From contig NZ_JASXSZ010000001.1 in the NCBI RefSeq assembly GCF_030315975.1, positions 868,001 through 932,000 of the forward strand: a stretch of DNA of 64,000 nt. Reading direction: 5' to 3'. The stretch is from Microbacterium candidum (GTDB taxonomy: Bacteria; Actinomycetota; Actinomycetes; Actinomycetales; Microbacteriaceae). Shown one piece after another: positions 48,931 through 56,802 of this stretch. The notes beneath the pieces are model-generated. The model was given only the letters and a program-made list of their open reading frames with translations, did not search any database and was not told the origin of the DNA. The translations under genes were made by a program, and so were the position numbers. Each line of letters starts with the position of its first letter. The first letter of the stretch is position 1.

Positions 48931-50094
48931 TCAGTCGCCCTTCACGTTCACGAGCTGACGCAGCGTGTGCCGGATCCGCACGAGGTCGCCGGCGTCCGCC
49001 ATGACCTGGTCGATCGGCTTGTACGCCTGCGGGATCTCGTCGATGAACGCGTCCGTGTCGCGGAACTCGATGCCCTGCATCGCCTCACGCAGCTGCTCGT
49101 GCGAGAAGGTGCGCCGCGCCGCCGACCGCGAGTACTCACGACCCGCGCCTTGCGGCGACGAGTTGAGGGACAGCGGGTTTCCGAGGCCCTCCACGACGTA
49201 GGACGCGGTGCCCATCGACCCGGGGATGAGTCCCGGCCGACCGGCATCCGCCTGGATCGCCCCCTTGCGGGACACCCACACCTCCTTGCCGAAGTGCTTC
49301 TCGTGCTCGGTGAAGTTGTGATGGCAGTTGATGCGCTCCAGCTCTTCGACCGGCTCGCCGAGGACCTCCGAGACCTGCCGGATGACGCGGTCCATCATCT
49401 CCTCGCGGTTGAGGAGCGCGAAGTGCTGCGCCCAGCGGAGCTCCCGGATGTACCGGGTGAACTCGGGCGTGCCCTCCACGAGGTACGCCAGGTCGGAGTC
49501 GGGGAGGTCGATCCACCACTGCTTCGCGAGCCGCTGCGCGACCGCGATGTGATGCGTCGCGATCTTGTTGCCGACGCCCCGCGAGCCGGAGTGCAGGAAC
49601 AGCCACACCCGGTCGAGCTCGTCGACCGACACCTCGATGAAGTGGTTGCCGGAGCCGAGCGTCCCGAGCTGCAGCGGCCAGTTGCCGGCGTACGTCGCGG
49701 GGTCGAATCCCTGCTTTTCTGCGAGGGCCTCGAGCTCCGCGATCCTGGGCTCCGCGGTCGCCACAACCTTGTTGTTGTACCGGCCCGCGGACAGCGGAAT
49801 GGCGCGCTCGATCTGCTCCCTGAGCTCCTTGCGGTTCGTGATGTCGGCCGCGGTGAACTGCGTGCGGACCGCGATCATGCCGCATCCGATGTCCACGCCC
49901 ACCGCGGCGGGCATGATGGCGCCGAGCGTCGGGATGACGGATCCCACGGTCGCGCCCTTGCCGAGGTGCGCGTCCGGCATGAGTGCCAGGTGCGGGTGGA
50001 TGAACGGCATGCGCGACGAGGTGCGCGCCTGCTCGACGGTCTTGTCGTCGATCAGGCTCGCCCACGAGAGCAGCCGGTTGGAGAGCCTCTCCAT
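48931..50094 (-). CDS. rtcB: RNA-splicing ligase RtcB
   Basis: A 387-aa RtcB. It joins RNA ends carrying 2',3'-cyclic or 3'-phosphate to 5'-OH, with GTP and Mn2+, in RNA repair or tRNA healing. Metal and guanylate ligands are recognisable: MPDAHLGKGATVGSV, VGVDIGCGM (Cys ligand), LGSGNHFIEV, FLHSGSRGVGN, CHHNF and IPGSMGTASYVV. Length matches the short bacterial form. ATG 50094 follows AAGGAAT. No RtcA cyclase or archease is adjacent. Upstream lies an unusual leader with three hairpins, a short ORF and a terminator, implying conditional expression. Confidence 0.93.
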   Translation of the reverse strand: MERLSNRLLSWASLIDDKTVEQARTSSRMPFIHPHLALMPDAHLGKGATVGSVIPTLGAIMPAAVGVDIGCGMIAVRTQFTAADITNRKELREQIERAIPLSAGRYNNKVVATAEPRIAELEALAEKQGFDPATYAGNWPLQLGTLGSGNHFIEVSVDELDRVWLFLHSGSRGVGNKIATHHIAVAQRLAKQWWIDLPDSDLAYLVEGTPEFTRYIRELRWAQHFALLNREEMMDRVIRQVSEVLGEPVEELERINCHHNFTEHEKHFGKEVWVSRKGAIQADAGRPGLIPGSMGTASYVVEGLGNPLSLNSSPQGAGREYSRSAARRTFSHEQLREAMQGIEFRDTDAFIDEIPQAYKPIDQVMADAGDLVRIRHTLRQLVNVKGD

Positions 50095-50135
50095 GATTCC
50101 TTTCCTTGTGTGTGATTCGTGGTCTCGGGGCAATG

Positions 50136-50167
50136 AAAAACGCCCCGGACCTTGCGGTGCGGGGCGT
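50136..50167 (-). terminator. Intrinsic terminator (attenuator candidate) between leader ORF and rtcB
   Basis: ACGCCCCG pairs with CGGGGCGT over 8 bp with further inner pairing, and on the minus strand the stem is followed by five T. It is the only hairpin in the window with a proper T-tract, and it lies 18 bases after the leader ORF and 42 bases before rtcB, so transcription must pass it to reach rtcB. Confidence 0.8.
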
Positions 50168-50184
50168 GAGAACAGTGGATGCTG

Positions 50185-50286
50185 TCACACGGCGTGCGCC
50201 GGAGGGGTCGACTCGTAGCGGTCCTGTCGCTGGTCTTGCGTGAGCGTCAGGGCCATCGTGCTCAGGGTGCTCTGCGTTGCGAGCAT
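50185..50286 (-). CDS. 33-aa leader peptide upstream of rtcB
   Basis: A short ORF starting MLATQSTLSTMALTL and ending PPAHAV, with a strong Shine-Dalgarno GAGGAG six bases before ATG 50286. It is rich in Thr, Ser and Gln (STLST, LTLTQDQRQDR) and ends before the intrinsic terminator. The perfect ribosome site, consensus promoter and terminator support expression. It could be a regulatory leader peptide, a small protein, or a by-product of attenuation. I know of no family for it. Confidence 0.6.
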   Translation of the reverse strand: MLATQSTLSTMALTLTQDQRQDRYESTPPAHAV

Positions 50287-50305
50287 GAGTCGTCTCCTCG
50301 GAATG

Positions 50306-50373
50306 TGCTGCGCCGGGCGGCGCAGCAGGTGCTGGGCCGGATGGCGCAGCGTGTGCTGGCCGGATGGCGCAGC
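50306..50373 (-). ncRNA. Three tandem stem-loops, 24-nt period, in the rtcB leader
   Basis: Stems begin at 50307, 50331 and 50355, exactly 24 bases apart. Each is GCTG(C/G)(G)CC, a tetraloop (GGGC or GGAT), then GGCGCAGC. The first is a perfect 8-9 bp hairpin; the second and third have one mismatch or bulge but share the GGAT loop. They lie between the promoter and the leader ORF ribosome site, so they would be transcribed as a 5' leader. A structured regulatory RNA is inferred. Confidence 0.6.
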
Positions 50374-50377
50374 CTTA

Positions 50378-50408
50378 CAGAATGACGGATGCGGCGGCGC
50401 CGTGTCAA
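50378..50408 (-). promoter_or_regulatory. Promoter of the rtcB leader
   Basis: On the minus strand a perfect TTGACA -35 box (plus-strand TGTCAA at 50403-50408) is followed about 18 bases later by CATTCT, a weak -10. Transcription would start near 50380, just before the three hairpins. Confidence 0.6.
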
Positions 50409-50455
50409 CGGGGACTTTCAGGATGCGACCGGGATGGCGGCGGGGTCGGCACCCG

Positions 50456-50670
50456 TGGGTCGTTGAGCGGGCGAGGAATGAGCGTGGCGAGACGCGGTGG
50501 GATCGGCACCTGCGGGTCGTTGAGCGAGCGAGGAATGAGCGTGGCGAGACGCGCCGGGATTGGCACCTGTGGGTCGTTGAGCGAGCGAGGAACGAGTGAG
50601 ACGAAACGCGGTGGGATCGGCACCTGCGGGTCGTTGAGCGAGCGAGGAACGAGCGAGACGAAACGCGGTG
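50456..50670. repeat. Array of GGTCGTTGAGCGAGCGAGGA repeats, all one orientation
   Basis: Four direct tandem units of about 61 bases (GGTCGTTGAGCGAGCGAGGA... GGGATCGGCACCTGCG), unlike the alternating arrays elsewhere. Confidence 0.9.
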
Positions 50671-50944
50671 GGGTCGCTGATCACGTCTTCGTCTCGCTTG
50701 GAGCGGCTGCGCCTCGATCAGAGCGGGCCCCATGCCCGCGACATCCCGCAGTCTCAGACTGTTGTCCAACGGTCCCGGCGGTGCGTCGGCGTCCCTCTCG
50801 TGTCTGCCCTCAGATGGCGCGACCTGGCTCGCCGGCTGGGGAGCCGTGCACCTGTTCGAGGCTCCCGATGTTTGGATCAGATGTTCGAAGATCTTGCCAG
50901 CGCCGCGTTGTGCGCACGACTGTCGATCCGCTTCTGTCGCAGCC
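50671..50944. other. Gene-free stretch upstream of the DUF222 gene
   Basis: A plus-strand frame from 50732 runs in phase into the DUF222 gene, but it has no ribosome site, unlike composition, and would place the promoter and LexA box inside coding sequence. I see no gene here. Confidence 0.5.
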
Positions 50945-50973
50945 TTGACGAAGAAGAATCGTAGAAATGTACT
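50945..50973 (+). promoter_or_regulatory. Promoter of the DUF222/HNH gene
   Basis: TTGACG (-35), 17-base AT-rich spacer, TGTACT (-10). Confidence 0.6.
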
Positions 50974-50984
50974 AGACAAGAGAT

Positions 50985-51000
50985 TCGAACTATGGTTCGA
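50985..51000 (+). promoter_or_regulatory. LexA SOS box
   Basis: TCGAAC-TATG-GTTCGA is a perfect palindrome of the actinobacterial LexA consensus GAAC-N4-GTTC. It overlaps the expected transcription start, so LexA would block expression until DNA damage. Confidence 0.85.
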
Positions 51001-51007
51001 TGGGAAC

Positions 51008-52600
51008 ATGACATCGAACCCGACCACGTCGCTCGCGCAGGCTGTCGCCGCGCTGGATGCGGTGTGGGCGGGCGCAAGTCGCGGCGGGGAATCGGACGCG
51101 CAGTCGGCGGTGACATCGATGACGGATGCGGGCATCCTCGCAGTGAATGAGGCTCTCGCGGCGGTGCGTCGGCAGGTTGATGCGCTGCATGTGCGGGTGG
51201 CGGCCGGCATCGCAGACCGATCCCGGCCGGAGCTGGGATCGGAGTCGTTGGCGCGGAAGACCGGGCATCGCACCCCGGCACGGCTGATCGCGGCGACCAC
51301 GGGTGGGCATGCGGGGGATGCAGCGCGGCTGATCCAGGTCGGCGAGGCCACCGCGGAGCGAGCTCTGTTCTCCGGGGAGCGGGCGCCGTCGCGGCATCCG
51401 CACGTGCAGGCCGCCGTTGCATCCGGGGCGATCAGTGTGCCGGCGGCCGCGGCGATCGCGGCGATGCTCGACAAGCTTGCGATGCGGGTCGAGCGGGCGG
51501 TGCTGGCGGATGCGGAGCAGACGCTGGTGTCTCAAGCAGCCCTGCTCTCGCTGGATGAGCTGGGCGCTCTGCTGCAGCGGGCGCAGGCGCACCTCGACCC
51601 CGACGGGCTGGAACCGGTGATCGAGGACCTGCACGCCCGGCGGTCGTTGAAGGTGCGGGAAGACCGAGACGGGATGATCCACCTCAACGGTGTCCTCGAC
51701 CCCGAGACCGGAGCGCCGCTCATCGCGGCCGTCGATGCGCTGGTGACCCGAAGCCTGCGCACGAACCGGGGGCACAACCGGCTCGGGGAGGCTGCGGCGG
51801 GGAGCGATGCCGTGGCAGGCGGTGCGTCGGTCGACGGAGCGGAACGAACGTCGGGGGATCTCGGCAAGGCCGACTCGGTTGACGCCGGGGCGCCGGGTCG
51901 TCGCGGTGCGGCGATGGATGCGGCCGCATCAGTGCAGATCGCGCCGAGCGTGCTCGACGACGATCTGCTGGAAGAGTTCGGACGCCCGGTAGCGGAGGAG
52001 ACGCGCACGCTCCCGCAGTTGCGGGCTGATGCTCTCGCGGCGCTGTGCCGTCATGCGCTGGGGTGTGACCGGTCGGGGTCGACGCTGGCGAACACTACTG
52101 TGATCGTCCGTGTTCCGCTCGAGGCGCTGACGACCGGCACGGGAGTCGCGGAGATCGACGGAGTCAGCCAGCCCATCGACGCGGGCACCGCCCGCCGCAT
52201 GTGCGCGAACGCCGAGATCATTCCGCTCGTGCTCGGCGCCGACAGCGAGATCCTCGACTTCGGCAAGGCCCGTCGCCCGTTCAGTCGAGCCCAACGTCTT
52301 GCCCTCGAAGAACGCGACGGAGGCTGTGTGTTCTGCGGACTGCCGGGCTCGTACGCCGAGGCCCACCACGTGGAGTGGTGGTCACGCGGCGGACCGACCG
52401 ACCTGACGAACGGGGTGCTGCTGTGTACCGCCTGCCACCATCGAATCCATAACGATGGGTGGGAGATCCGTATCGAAACCCCACCGGGTGCGCACGCCAC
52501 CGCGGGAGTCGTCTGGTTCATCCCGCCACCACACATCGACCCGGCTCGCACACCCCGCATCGGCGGACGTGCACGGTTCGATTGGGTACAGGCCGCCTGA
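51008..52600 (+). CDS. DUF222/HNH endonuclease of the 13E12-repeat type, SOS-regulated
   Basis: A 530-aa protein. Residues 1-330 are the DUF222 region (RRQVDALHVRVAAGIADRSRPE; GVLDPETGAPLIAAVDALV). A 60-residue Ala/Gly/Asp-rich variable insert follows. The C-terminal HNH domain is complete: CVFCGLPGSYAEAHHVEWW, then GVLLCTACHHRIHNDGWEI with two CxxC, HH, N and H. These genes occur in many copies in actinobacteria and their role is unclear; mycobacterial 13E12 genes are damage-inducible. ATG 51008 lies seven bases after a LexA box and behind a good promoter, which fits DNA-damage induction. Confidence 0.88.
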   Translation: MTSNPTTSLAQAVAALDAVWAGASRGGESDAQSAVTSMTDAGILAVNEALAAVRRQVDALHVRVAAGIADRSRPELGSESLARKTGHRTPARLIAATTGGHAGDAARLIQVGEATAERALFSGERAPSRHPHVQAAVASGAISVPAAAAIAAMLDKLAMRVERAVLADAEQTLVSQAALLSLDELGALLQRAQAHLDPDGLEPVIEDLHARRSLKVREDRDGMIHLNGVLDPETGAPLIAAVDALVTRSLRTNRGHNRLGEAAAGSDAVAGGASVDGAERTSGDLGKADSVDAGAPGRRGAAMDAAASVQIAPSVLDDDLLEEFGRPVAEETRTLPQLRADALAALCRHALGCDRSGSTLANTTVIVRVPLEALTTGTGVAEIDGVSQPIDAGTARRMCANAEIIPLVLGADSEILDFGKARRPFSRAQRLALEERDGGCVFCGLPGSYAEAHHVEWWSRGGPTDLTNGVLLCTACHHRIHNDGWEIRIETPPGAHATAGVVWFIPPPHIDPARTPRIGGRARFDWVQAA

Positions 52601-52620
52601 CGCCGGCTGCGGGTGCGTGC

Positions 52621-52846
52621 TCGGCGTGCGGGAGTGATGCTGGTCGCGCGGCGCGCTCCGCTGCCGGCGCGCCCGGCTACCGGCGCACACGCTCGGCGTG
52701 CGGGAGTGAATGCTGGTCGCGCGGCGCGCTCGGCTACGGTCGGCGTGCGGTCGGCGTGCGGGAGTGACGCTGGTCGCGCGGCGCGCTCGGCTACCGGCGG
52801 GCGTGCTCGGCGTGCGGGAGTGATGCTGGTCGCGCGGCGCGCTCGG
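52621..52846. repeat. Four tandem copies of the 3' end of the LLM gene
   Basis: CTCGGCGTGCGGGAGTGA-type units start at 52620, 52692, 52751 and 52806 (spacing 72, 58 and 56). Each continues GCTGGTCGCGCGGCGCGCTC, and most then GGCTACCGGCG, which is the minus-strand C-terminal codons and stop of the LLM oxidoreductase. The repeat thus duplicates the gene's end. Confidence 0.85.
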
Positions 52847-53695
52847 CTACCGGCGGGCGCGCTCGGCGGCGACGGCGTCGCGGACGGCGGGGATCGTCTC
52901 GGCGGCGTAACGCTCCATGAAGGCGGGGTCGTCGCCGCTCGAGATGAACGTCGAGAAGCCGTACTCGAGCGCGAGCGTCGTGATCGCGCCGACGCCGTCG
53001 CCACCGGAGATGTTCAGCAGCCGGCGCACGTCGCGCGGGTCGCGACCCGCATCCGTCGCCGCGTCGTCGAGGCGCGCGTTGCCGGCGGCGAGATCCGCCG
53101 GCTGCAGGTACCCGAGCGACGGGAGCCAGCCATCCGCGAGCCGGCCGGTCAGGCGCATCATGCGGGGCTTGTACCCGCCGATCCAGATCGGGATGCGGTG
53201 CGCCGGCACCGGCCCGCGCTTCGCGCCGTGCACCGGGTACAGCTCACCGCCGTGCAGCTGCGTGCGATCCTCGGGATCCCAGATGCCGTGGATGATGTCG
53301 ATCGCCTCGGCGACCGCATCCACCGCCTGGCCCGGCGTCAGGCGGCGCCCGCCCATCGCCTCGATCGCATCCCAGAACCCGCCCGCACCAAGCCCGAGAT
53401 TGAACCGCCCGCCCGACAGAAGATCGAGGGATGCGGCCGCCCGCGCCAGCACCGCCGGCTGACGCAGAGGCAGGTTCGCGACATCCGGAGCCAGCTGGAT
53501 CGTCGAGGTCGACGCCGCGACGTACGAGAGGAGCGTCCACGTGTCGTGGAACCGCGGCTGATACGGGTGGTCCTGGATCGCGACCAGGTCGTACCCGAGA
53601 CGTTCGCTCAGCTGCGCGAGCTCGACCGGCGCCTGCGGCGGGTCGTTGCGCGGCGTGAGGAACGTGCCGAACTGGAGTTCGTGACCGTAATCCAT
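52847..53695 (-). CDS. LLM-class F420/FMN-dependent oxidoreductase
   Basis: A 282-aa luciferase-like monooxygenase-fold protein (TIM barrel). It opens LQFGTFLTPRNDPP, then DLVAIQDHPYQPRFHDTWTLLSYVAASTSTIQLAPDV, and SGGRFNLGLGAGGFWDAIEAMGG and PIWIGGYKPRMMRLTGRLADGWLP, all typical. Actinobacterial members use F420H2 or FMNH2 to reduce or oxidise diverse substrates; nothing names the substrate here. ATG 53695 has GAGGAGGG upstream. The last codons (AERARR) are part of the downstream tandem repeat. Confidence 0.87.
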   Translation of the reverse strand: MDYGHELQFGTFLTPRNDPPQAPVELAQLSERLGYDLVAIQDHPYQPRFHDTWTLLSYVAASTSTIQLAPDVANLPLRQPAVLARAAASLDLLSGGRFNLGLGAGGFWDAIEAMGGRRLTPGQAVDAVAEAIDIIHGIWDPEDRTQLHGGELYPVHGAKRGPVPAHRIPIWIGGYKPRMMRLTGRLADGWLPSLGYLQPADLAAGNARLDDAATDAGRDPRDVRRLLNISGGDGVGAITTLALEYGFSTFISSGDDPAFMERYAAETIPAVRDAVAAERARR

Positions 53696-53805
53696 GAGCC
53701 CTCCTCGGGACGCGCGGCAGCGCGCAGAGGGTACAACTCCGAGCCCCGCGAAGTCCTTCCTCGGCGGCCGTCGCGATGTCCCACCCCCGGACTACAAATG
53801 ACGTC

Positions 53806-54294
53806 ATGAGCACCGTCTTGACCGACTTCCCGGGTCGTGGAAGATCCCTCAACCCGTTCGTGATCCTCGACGGGGCGGCGGGGTTCATCGACTTCGCACG
53901 CGACGTCTTCGGCGCCGTCGAGAACACGGAGGCGCGCACGCCGACGCCCGACGGGCGGCTGATCCATGCCGAACTGCGGGTCGGCGACAGCCTGCTGCTC
54001 CTGTCCGACGCGCTCGACGGATGGGTGCCGCATCCCGGCCTGTTCCAGGTCTGGGTGTCCGACGTCGCATCCGTAGTCTCGCAGGCCGAAGAGCACGACG
54101 CCGTCGTCGTCACACCGCCGACGCCGTTCTACGGGGCGGTCACGCTCGCGCGTGTCCAGGATGCCTGGGGCAACCTGTGGTGGCTGTACCAGCCGGTGCC
54201 GGGGCAGGCCGACCCGAAGCCCTCATGGGAAGGAGGGTCCGACGTCGTCTTCCGCACGCTCGACGAGCACCTGCGCGCGGTCAGCGCTCGATGA
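53806..54294 (+). CDS. VOC/glyoxalase-fold protein (PhnB-like)
   Basis: A 162-aa protein with the PhnB-like vicinal-oxygen-chelate fold: LNPFVILDGAAGFIDFARDVFGAVENTEART, HAELRVGDSLLLLSDA, and VQDAWGNLWWLYQP at the end of the second half. Metal-binding residues of classical glyoxalase I are not all evident, so activity is uncertain. Start ATG 53806 gives the usual N-terminus. Its 3' end overlaps the convergent cupin gene by 14 bases. Confidence 0.8.
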   Translation: MSTVLTDFPGRGRSLNPFVILDGAAGFIDFARDVFGAVENTEARTPTPDGRLIHAELRVGDSLLLLSDALDGWVPHPGLFQVWVSDVASVVSQAEEHDAVVVTPPTPFYGAVTLARVQDAWGNLWWLYQPVPGQADPKPSWEGGSDVVFRTLDEHLRAVSAR

Positions 54295-54619
54295 AGACCT
54301 TGCGGAGGGTCTCGCGCACGGTCCAGACCGTCTGCATCCCCGCATCCAGCCGCACGATCGCACCTGGTGCGAGCTCGATCGACGGGAGCGCGGGGCTGAT
54401 GAAGTCGACCGTCGCAGCACCGGCGACGACGACGAAGACCTCCGACACCTCGGTGTCGCTCATCGCTCCAGGCGTCATCTCCCAGACGCCGATCTCGGTC
54501 GTGCCCTCGTCGAGCGCGGCGTAGCCCGTCGTCGGCGACCCGGCGACGACCTGCGAAGCGTCGACCGGCTCGTGCTCGAGCTCGACGTCGAGGGCCGCGA
54601 CGAGCGCCCCGGCGATCAC
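54281..54619 (-). CDS. Cupin-domain protein coupled to the amine oxidase
   Basis: A 112-aa small cupin of the DUF861 (EutQ-like) type: TTEIGVWEMTPGAMSDTEVSEVFVVVAGAATVDF contains the first cupin motif with an E where metal His would be, then LAPGAIVRLDAGMQTVWTVRETLRKVF. Its GTG overlaps the stop of the FAD oxidoreductase (GTGA), so it is made with it. Such cupins are frequent partners of gamma-glutamylputrescine oxidases, role unknown. Confidence 0.78.
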   Translation of the reverse strand: MIAGALVAALDVELEHEPVDASQVVAGSPTTGYAALDEGTTEIGVWEMTPGAMSDTEVSEVFVVVAGAATVDFISPALPSIELAPGAIVRLDAGMQTVWTVRETLRKVFIER

Positions 54620-56046
54620 GAGTCGAACCCGAGGCCGAGCGCATCCAGCGTCTTCAGCAGGATGTTGCGCTTGCCCTTGTTGTGGTCCGCGCGGTCGAGC
54701 GACCAGCGCACGACGTTGACAGCGGCCGCGGCAGCAGGCTCCGGCGGGAAGGGGATGGGGCGCTTGCGCACCATCTCGAGCTGCGTCCGCTCGTTCTGCA
54801 CGCCGTCGAGGAGGTCGAGCATGACGTCGCCGGCGAAGCGCGTCGAGCCGACGCCGAGACCCGTGAACCCTGCGGCATATGCCACGCGGCGGTCGCGTGC
54901 GGTGCCGAAGAACGCCGTGAACTGCGTCGACGAGTCGATCGCACCGGCCCACTGATGCGTGAACCTCAGACCCTCGAGCTGCGGGAACGTCGTGAAGAAG
55001 TGCGCCGCGAGCTTCTCCCAGGTCTCGGGTCGGTTCTCATACTCCGGACGGACCTTGCGGCCGTAGTGGTAGATCGCGTCGTACCCGCCGAAGAGGATGC
55101 GGTTGTCCTTCGTGATCCGGTAGTAGTGGAACTGGTTCGCCATGTCGCCGATGCCCTGGCGGTCGGCCCAGCCGATCGACGCGAGCTGCTCGTCCGACAG
55201 CGGCTCGGTCATGAGCACATAGTCGTATACCGGCACGGTCATGAACTTGTTGCGCTTCAGTAGCGACGGGAAGACGTTCGTCGCGAGCACGGCGCGGGCT
55301 GCGTCGACGCGGCCGGCGACCGTGGTCACCGAGACGCCGGTCTTGTCGGGTGTCTCGATCCCGGTCACGGCCGAGCGCTCGAAGATCTCGACCCCGAGGT
55401 CCTCGGCCACGCGCGCGAGCTCCGCGGCGAGCCGCGCGGGGTGCACGATCGCGCACGAGTCCTTCTCCCACACGGCGGCGAGGTACGTCGGCGACTTGAT
55501 GGATGTCTGCACCTCCGCCTCATCCAGGAAGACGACGTGCTCGTCCTCCGCCGCCCAGTCGCGAAGCCACTCGACCTGGTGCGGCTCGACGGCGGGGGCG
55601 AGCTGGCCGGTGCGCTGGAACTGGAAGTCCATCCCGTACTCGGCCTCGGACGCTTCGATCGCGTCGAGGTTCTCCATCCCGAGCCGGTCGAGGAGCGGCA
55701 TCTCCTTCGGCCACCGGGCCATGCCGTTCTCGTGACCGTGCGTGAGGCTCGCCTCGCAGAACCCGCCGTTGCGGCCGGAGGCCGCCCAGCCGACCCGCTG
55801 CCCCTCGAGCACGACGATGCGCGCGTCGGGGCGGCGCTTCTTCTCGAGGAGGGCCGTCCACAGACCCGTGTACCCGGCGCCGACGATGACGAGGTCGGCC
55901 TTGTGCGCGCCGACGAGCGCGGGGCGGTCGGGCATCAGGGATGCAGGGAGGTCATCGCGCCAGAACACCGAGTGCGCGGTGCTCTCCAGCGAGTTCGCGA
56001 TGGTGGATGCGGCAGGTCGGCGTCGTTCGAAGACGGTGGTGCCCAC
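54616..56046 (-). CDS. PuuB-like FAD-dependent amine oxidase
   Basis: A 476-aa DAO-family flavoenzyme. The dinucleotide fold is in ADLVIVGAGYTGLWTALLEKKRRPDARIVVLEGQRVGWAASGRNGGFCE, with the covalent-FAD-like GRNGG segment. It ends with YAAGFTGLGVGSTRFAGDVMLDLL. It resembles gamma-glutamylputrescine oxidase (PuuB), which oxidises a glutamylated diamine to an aldehyde plus ammonia and H2O2. The HxlR/epimerase pair and polyamine-type ABC genes nearby fit amine catabolism. GTG 56046 follows GGAG ten bases upstream. An upstream CGGACA-ggg-TGTCCG palindrome may be an operator. Confidence 0.82.
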   Translation of the reverse strand: MGTTVFERRRPAASTIANSLESTAHSVFWRDDLPASLMPDRPALVGAHKADLVIVGAGYTGLWTALLEKKRRPDARIVVLEGQRVGWAASGRNGGFCEASLTHGHENGMARWPKEMPLLDRLGMENLDAIEASEAEYGMDFQFQRTGQLAPAVEPHQVEWLRDWAAEDEHVVFLDEAEVQTSIKSPTYLAAVWEKDSCAIVHPARLAAELARVAEDLGVEIFERSAVTGIETPDKTGVSVTTVAGRVDAARAVLATNVFPSLLKRNKFMTVPVYDYVLMTEPLSDEQLASIGWADRQGIGDMANQFHYYRITKDNRILFGGYDAIYHYGRKVRPEYENRPETWEKLAAHFFTTFPQLEGLRFTHQWAGAIDSSTQFTAFFGTARDRRVAYAAGFTGLGVGSTRFAGDVMLDLLDGVQNERTQLEMVRKRPIPFPPEPAAAAAVNVVRWSLDRADHNKGKRNILLKTLDALGLGFDS

Positions 56047-56389
56047 GGGGAATCAGCTCCGATGCGGTAGGGGTTCTCCCCATCCTCTCCGGGGATCCCG
56101 GTTCCTGCCAGCGGCGGGGTGTGCGGCATCCTTCACCGTCCGGACAGGGTGTCCGTTCGGGCCGCGCAGCCGGGTGCTCGCCGGACAGGTCGTGCGCCGG
56201 TGGATTGCGTTTCGTCTCGCTTCGCTCGCTCAAGGACCCGCGGCCGCACGGTTGGCGAGAGGATTCACGGCTGGCGGGCGGAACCCGGCGGAATCTCTCG
56301 CCATCCGTACAAGCTCTCGCCATCCGTGCGCGGCCGCGGACGTATTGGTCTGCCGGACAGGTCGCGGCGTCGCGGCGCGCCCGCCGGGA
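56047..56389. other. Regulatory gap with repeat and direct motif copies
   Basis: It contains a palindrome CGGACA-GGG-TGTCCG (56141-56155), further CCGGACA words near 56181 and 56354, a GGTCGTTGAGCGAG-type repeat remnant (56207-56240), and two direct CTCTCGCCATCCGT words (56295-56308 and 56314-56327) with an inverse GGCGAGAG at 56254-56261. No gene is seen. Confidence 0.5.
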
Positions 56390-56743
56390 TCAGACCCCCG
56401 CGCGCTCGCGCGAGGCGAGGACTTCGGGCACGTGCGCCTCGGCCCAGGTGCGCATCGCCGCGATCGGCTCGAGGAGCGAGCGGCCGAGCGGCGTCAGCGA
56501 GTACTCGACGCGCGGCGGCGAGTCCGGGAACGATTCGCGCCCGACGAGGCCATCGGCCTCCAGCGCTCGGAGCGTCTCCGTCAGCACCTTCGGTGTGACA
56601 TGCCCCACCCGCTCGCGGAGCTCTCCGAACCGCAGGGTCCCGTGCGAGAGCGCGAGCACGATGAACATCGTCCAGCGGTCGCCGATGCGACTGAAGATCA
56701 CACGGCTCGGACACGCGGTGCTCGTGACATCCCAGTCGGTCAT
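56390..56743 (-). CDS. HxlR-family transcriptional regulator
   Basis: A 117-aa winged-helix protein: MTDWDVTSTACPSRVIFSRIGDRWTMFIVLALSHGTLRFGELRERVGHVTPKVLTETLRALEADGLVGRE is the complete HxlR fold, written here in part. The N-terminal Cys (C11) could be redox or aldehyde sensing, as in formaldehyde-responsive HxlR. It is divergent, over 59 bases, from an NAD(P)-dependent epimerase-like gene; a large palindrome in that gap is its probable operator. ATG 56743 has GAGGAAACC upstream. Confidence 0.87.
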   Translation of the reverse strand: MTDWDVTSTACPSRVIFSRIGDRWTMFIVLALSHGTLRFGELRERVGHVTPKVLTETLRALEADGLVGRESFPDSPPRVEYSLTPLGRSLLEPIAAMRTWAEAHVPEVLASRERAGV

Positions 56744-56774
56744 GGTTTCCTCGGGGGAACTTCCGTTGAAGTAA

Positions 56775-56801
56775 CCGGACAGCGGTTCGTACCGTGTCCG
56801 G
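56775..56801. promoter_or_regulatory. 27-bp palindromic operator, HxlR/epimerase divergent region
   Basis: Outer arms CCGGACA and TGTCCGG and inner arms CGGT and ACCG around TCGT. The right end overlaps the epimerase start. CGGACA/TGTCCG recurs as a palindrome at 56141-56155 before the amine oxidase gene. Confidence 0.6.
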
Positions 56802-56802
56802 C

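Noticed and set aside
50732..51007. Longer start for the DUF222/HNH gene
   Set aside because: It would translate through the promoter and LexA box and has no ribosome site.
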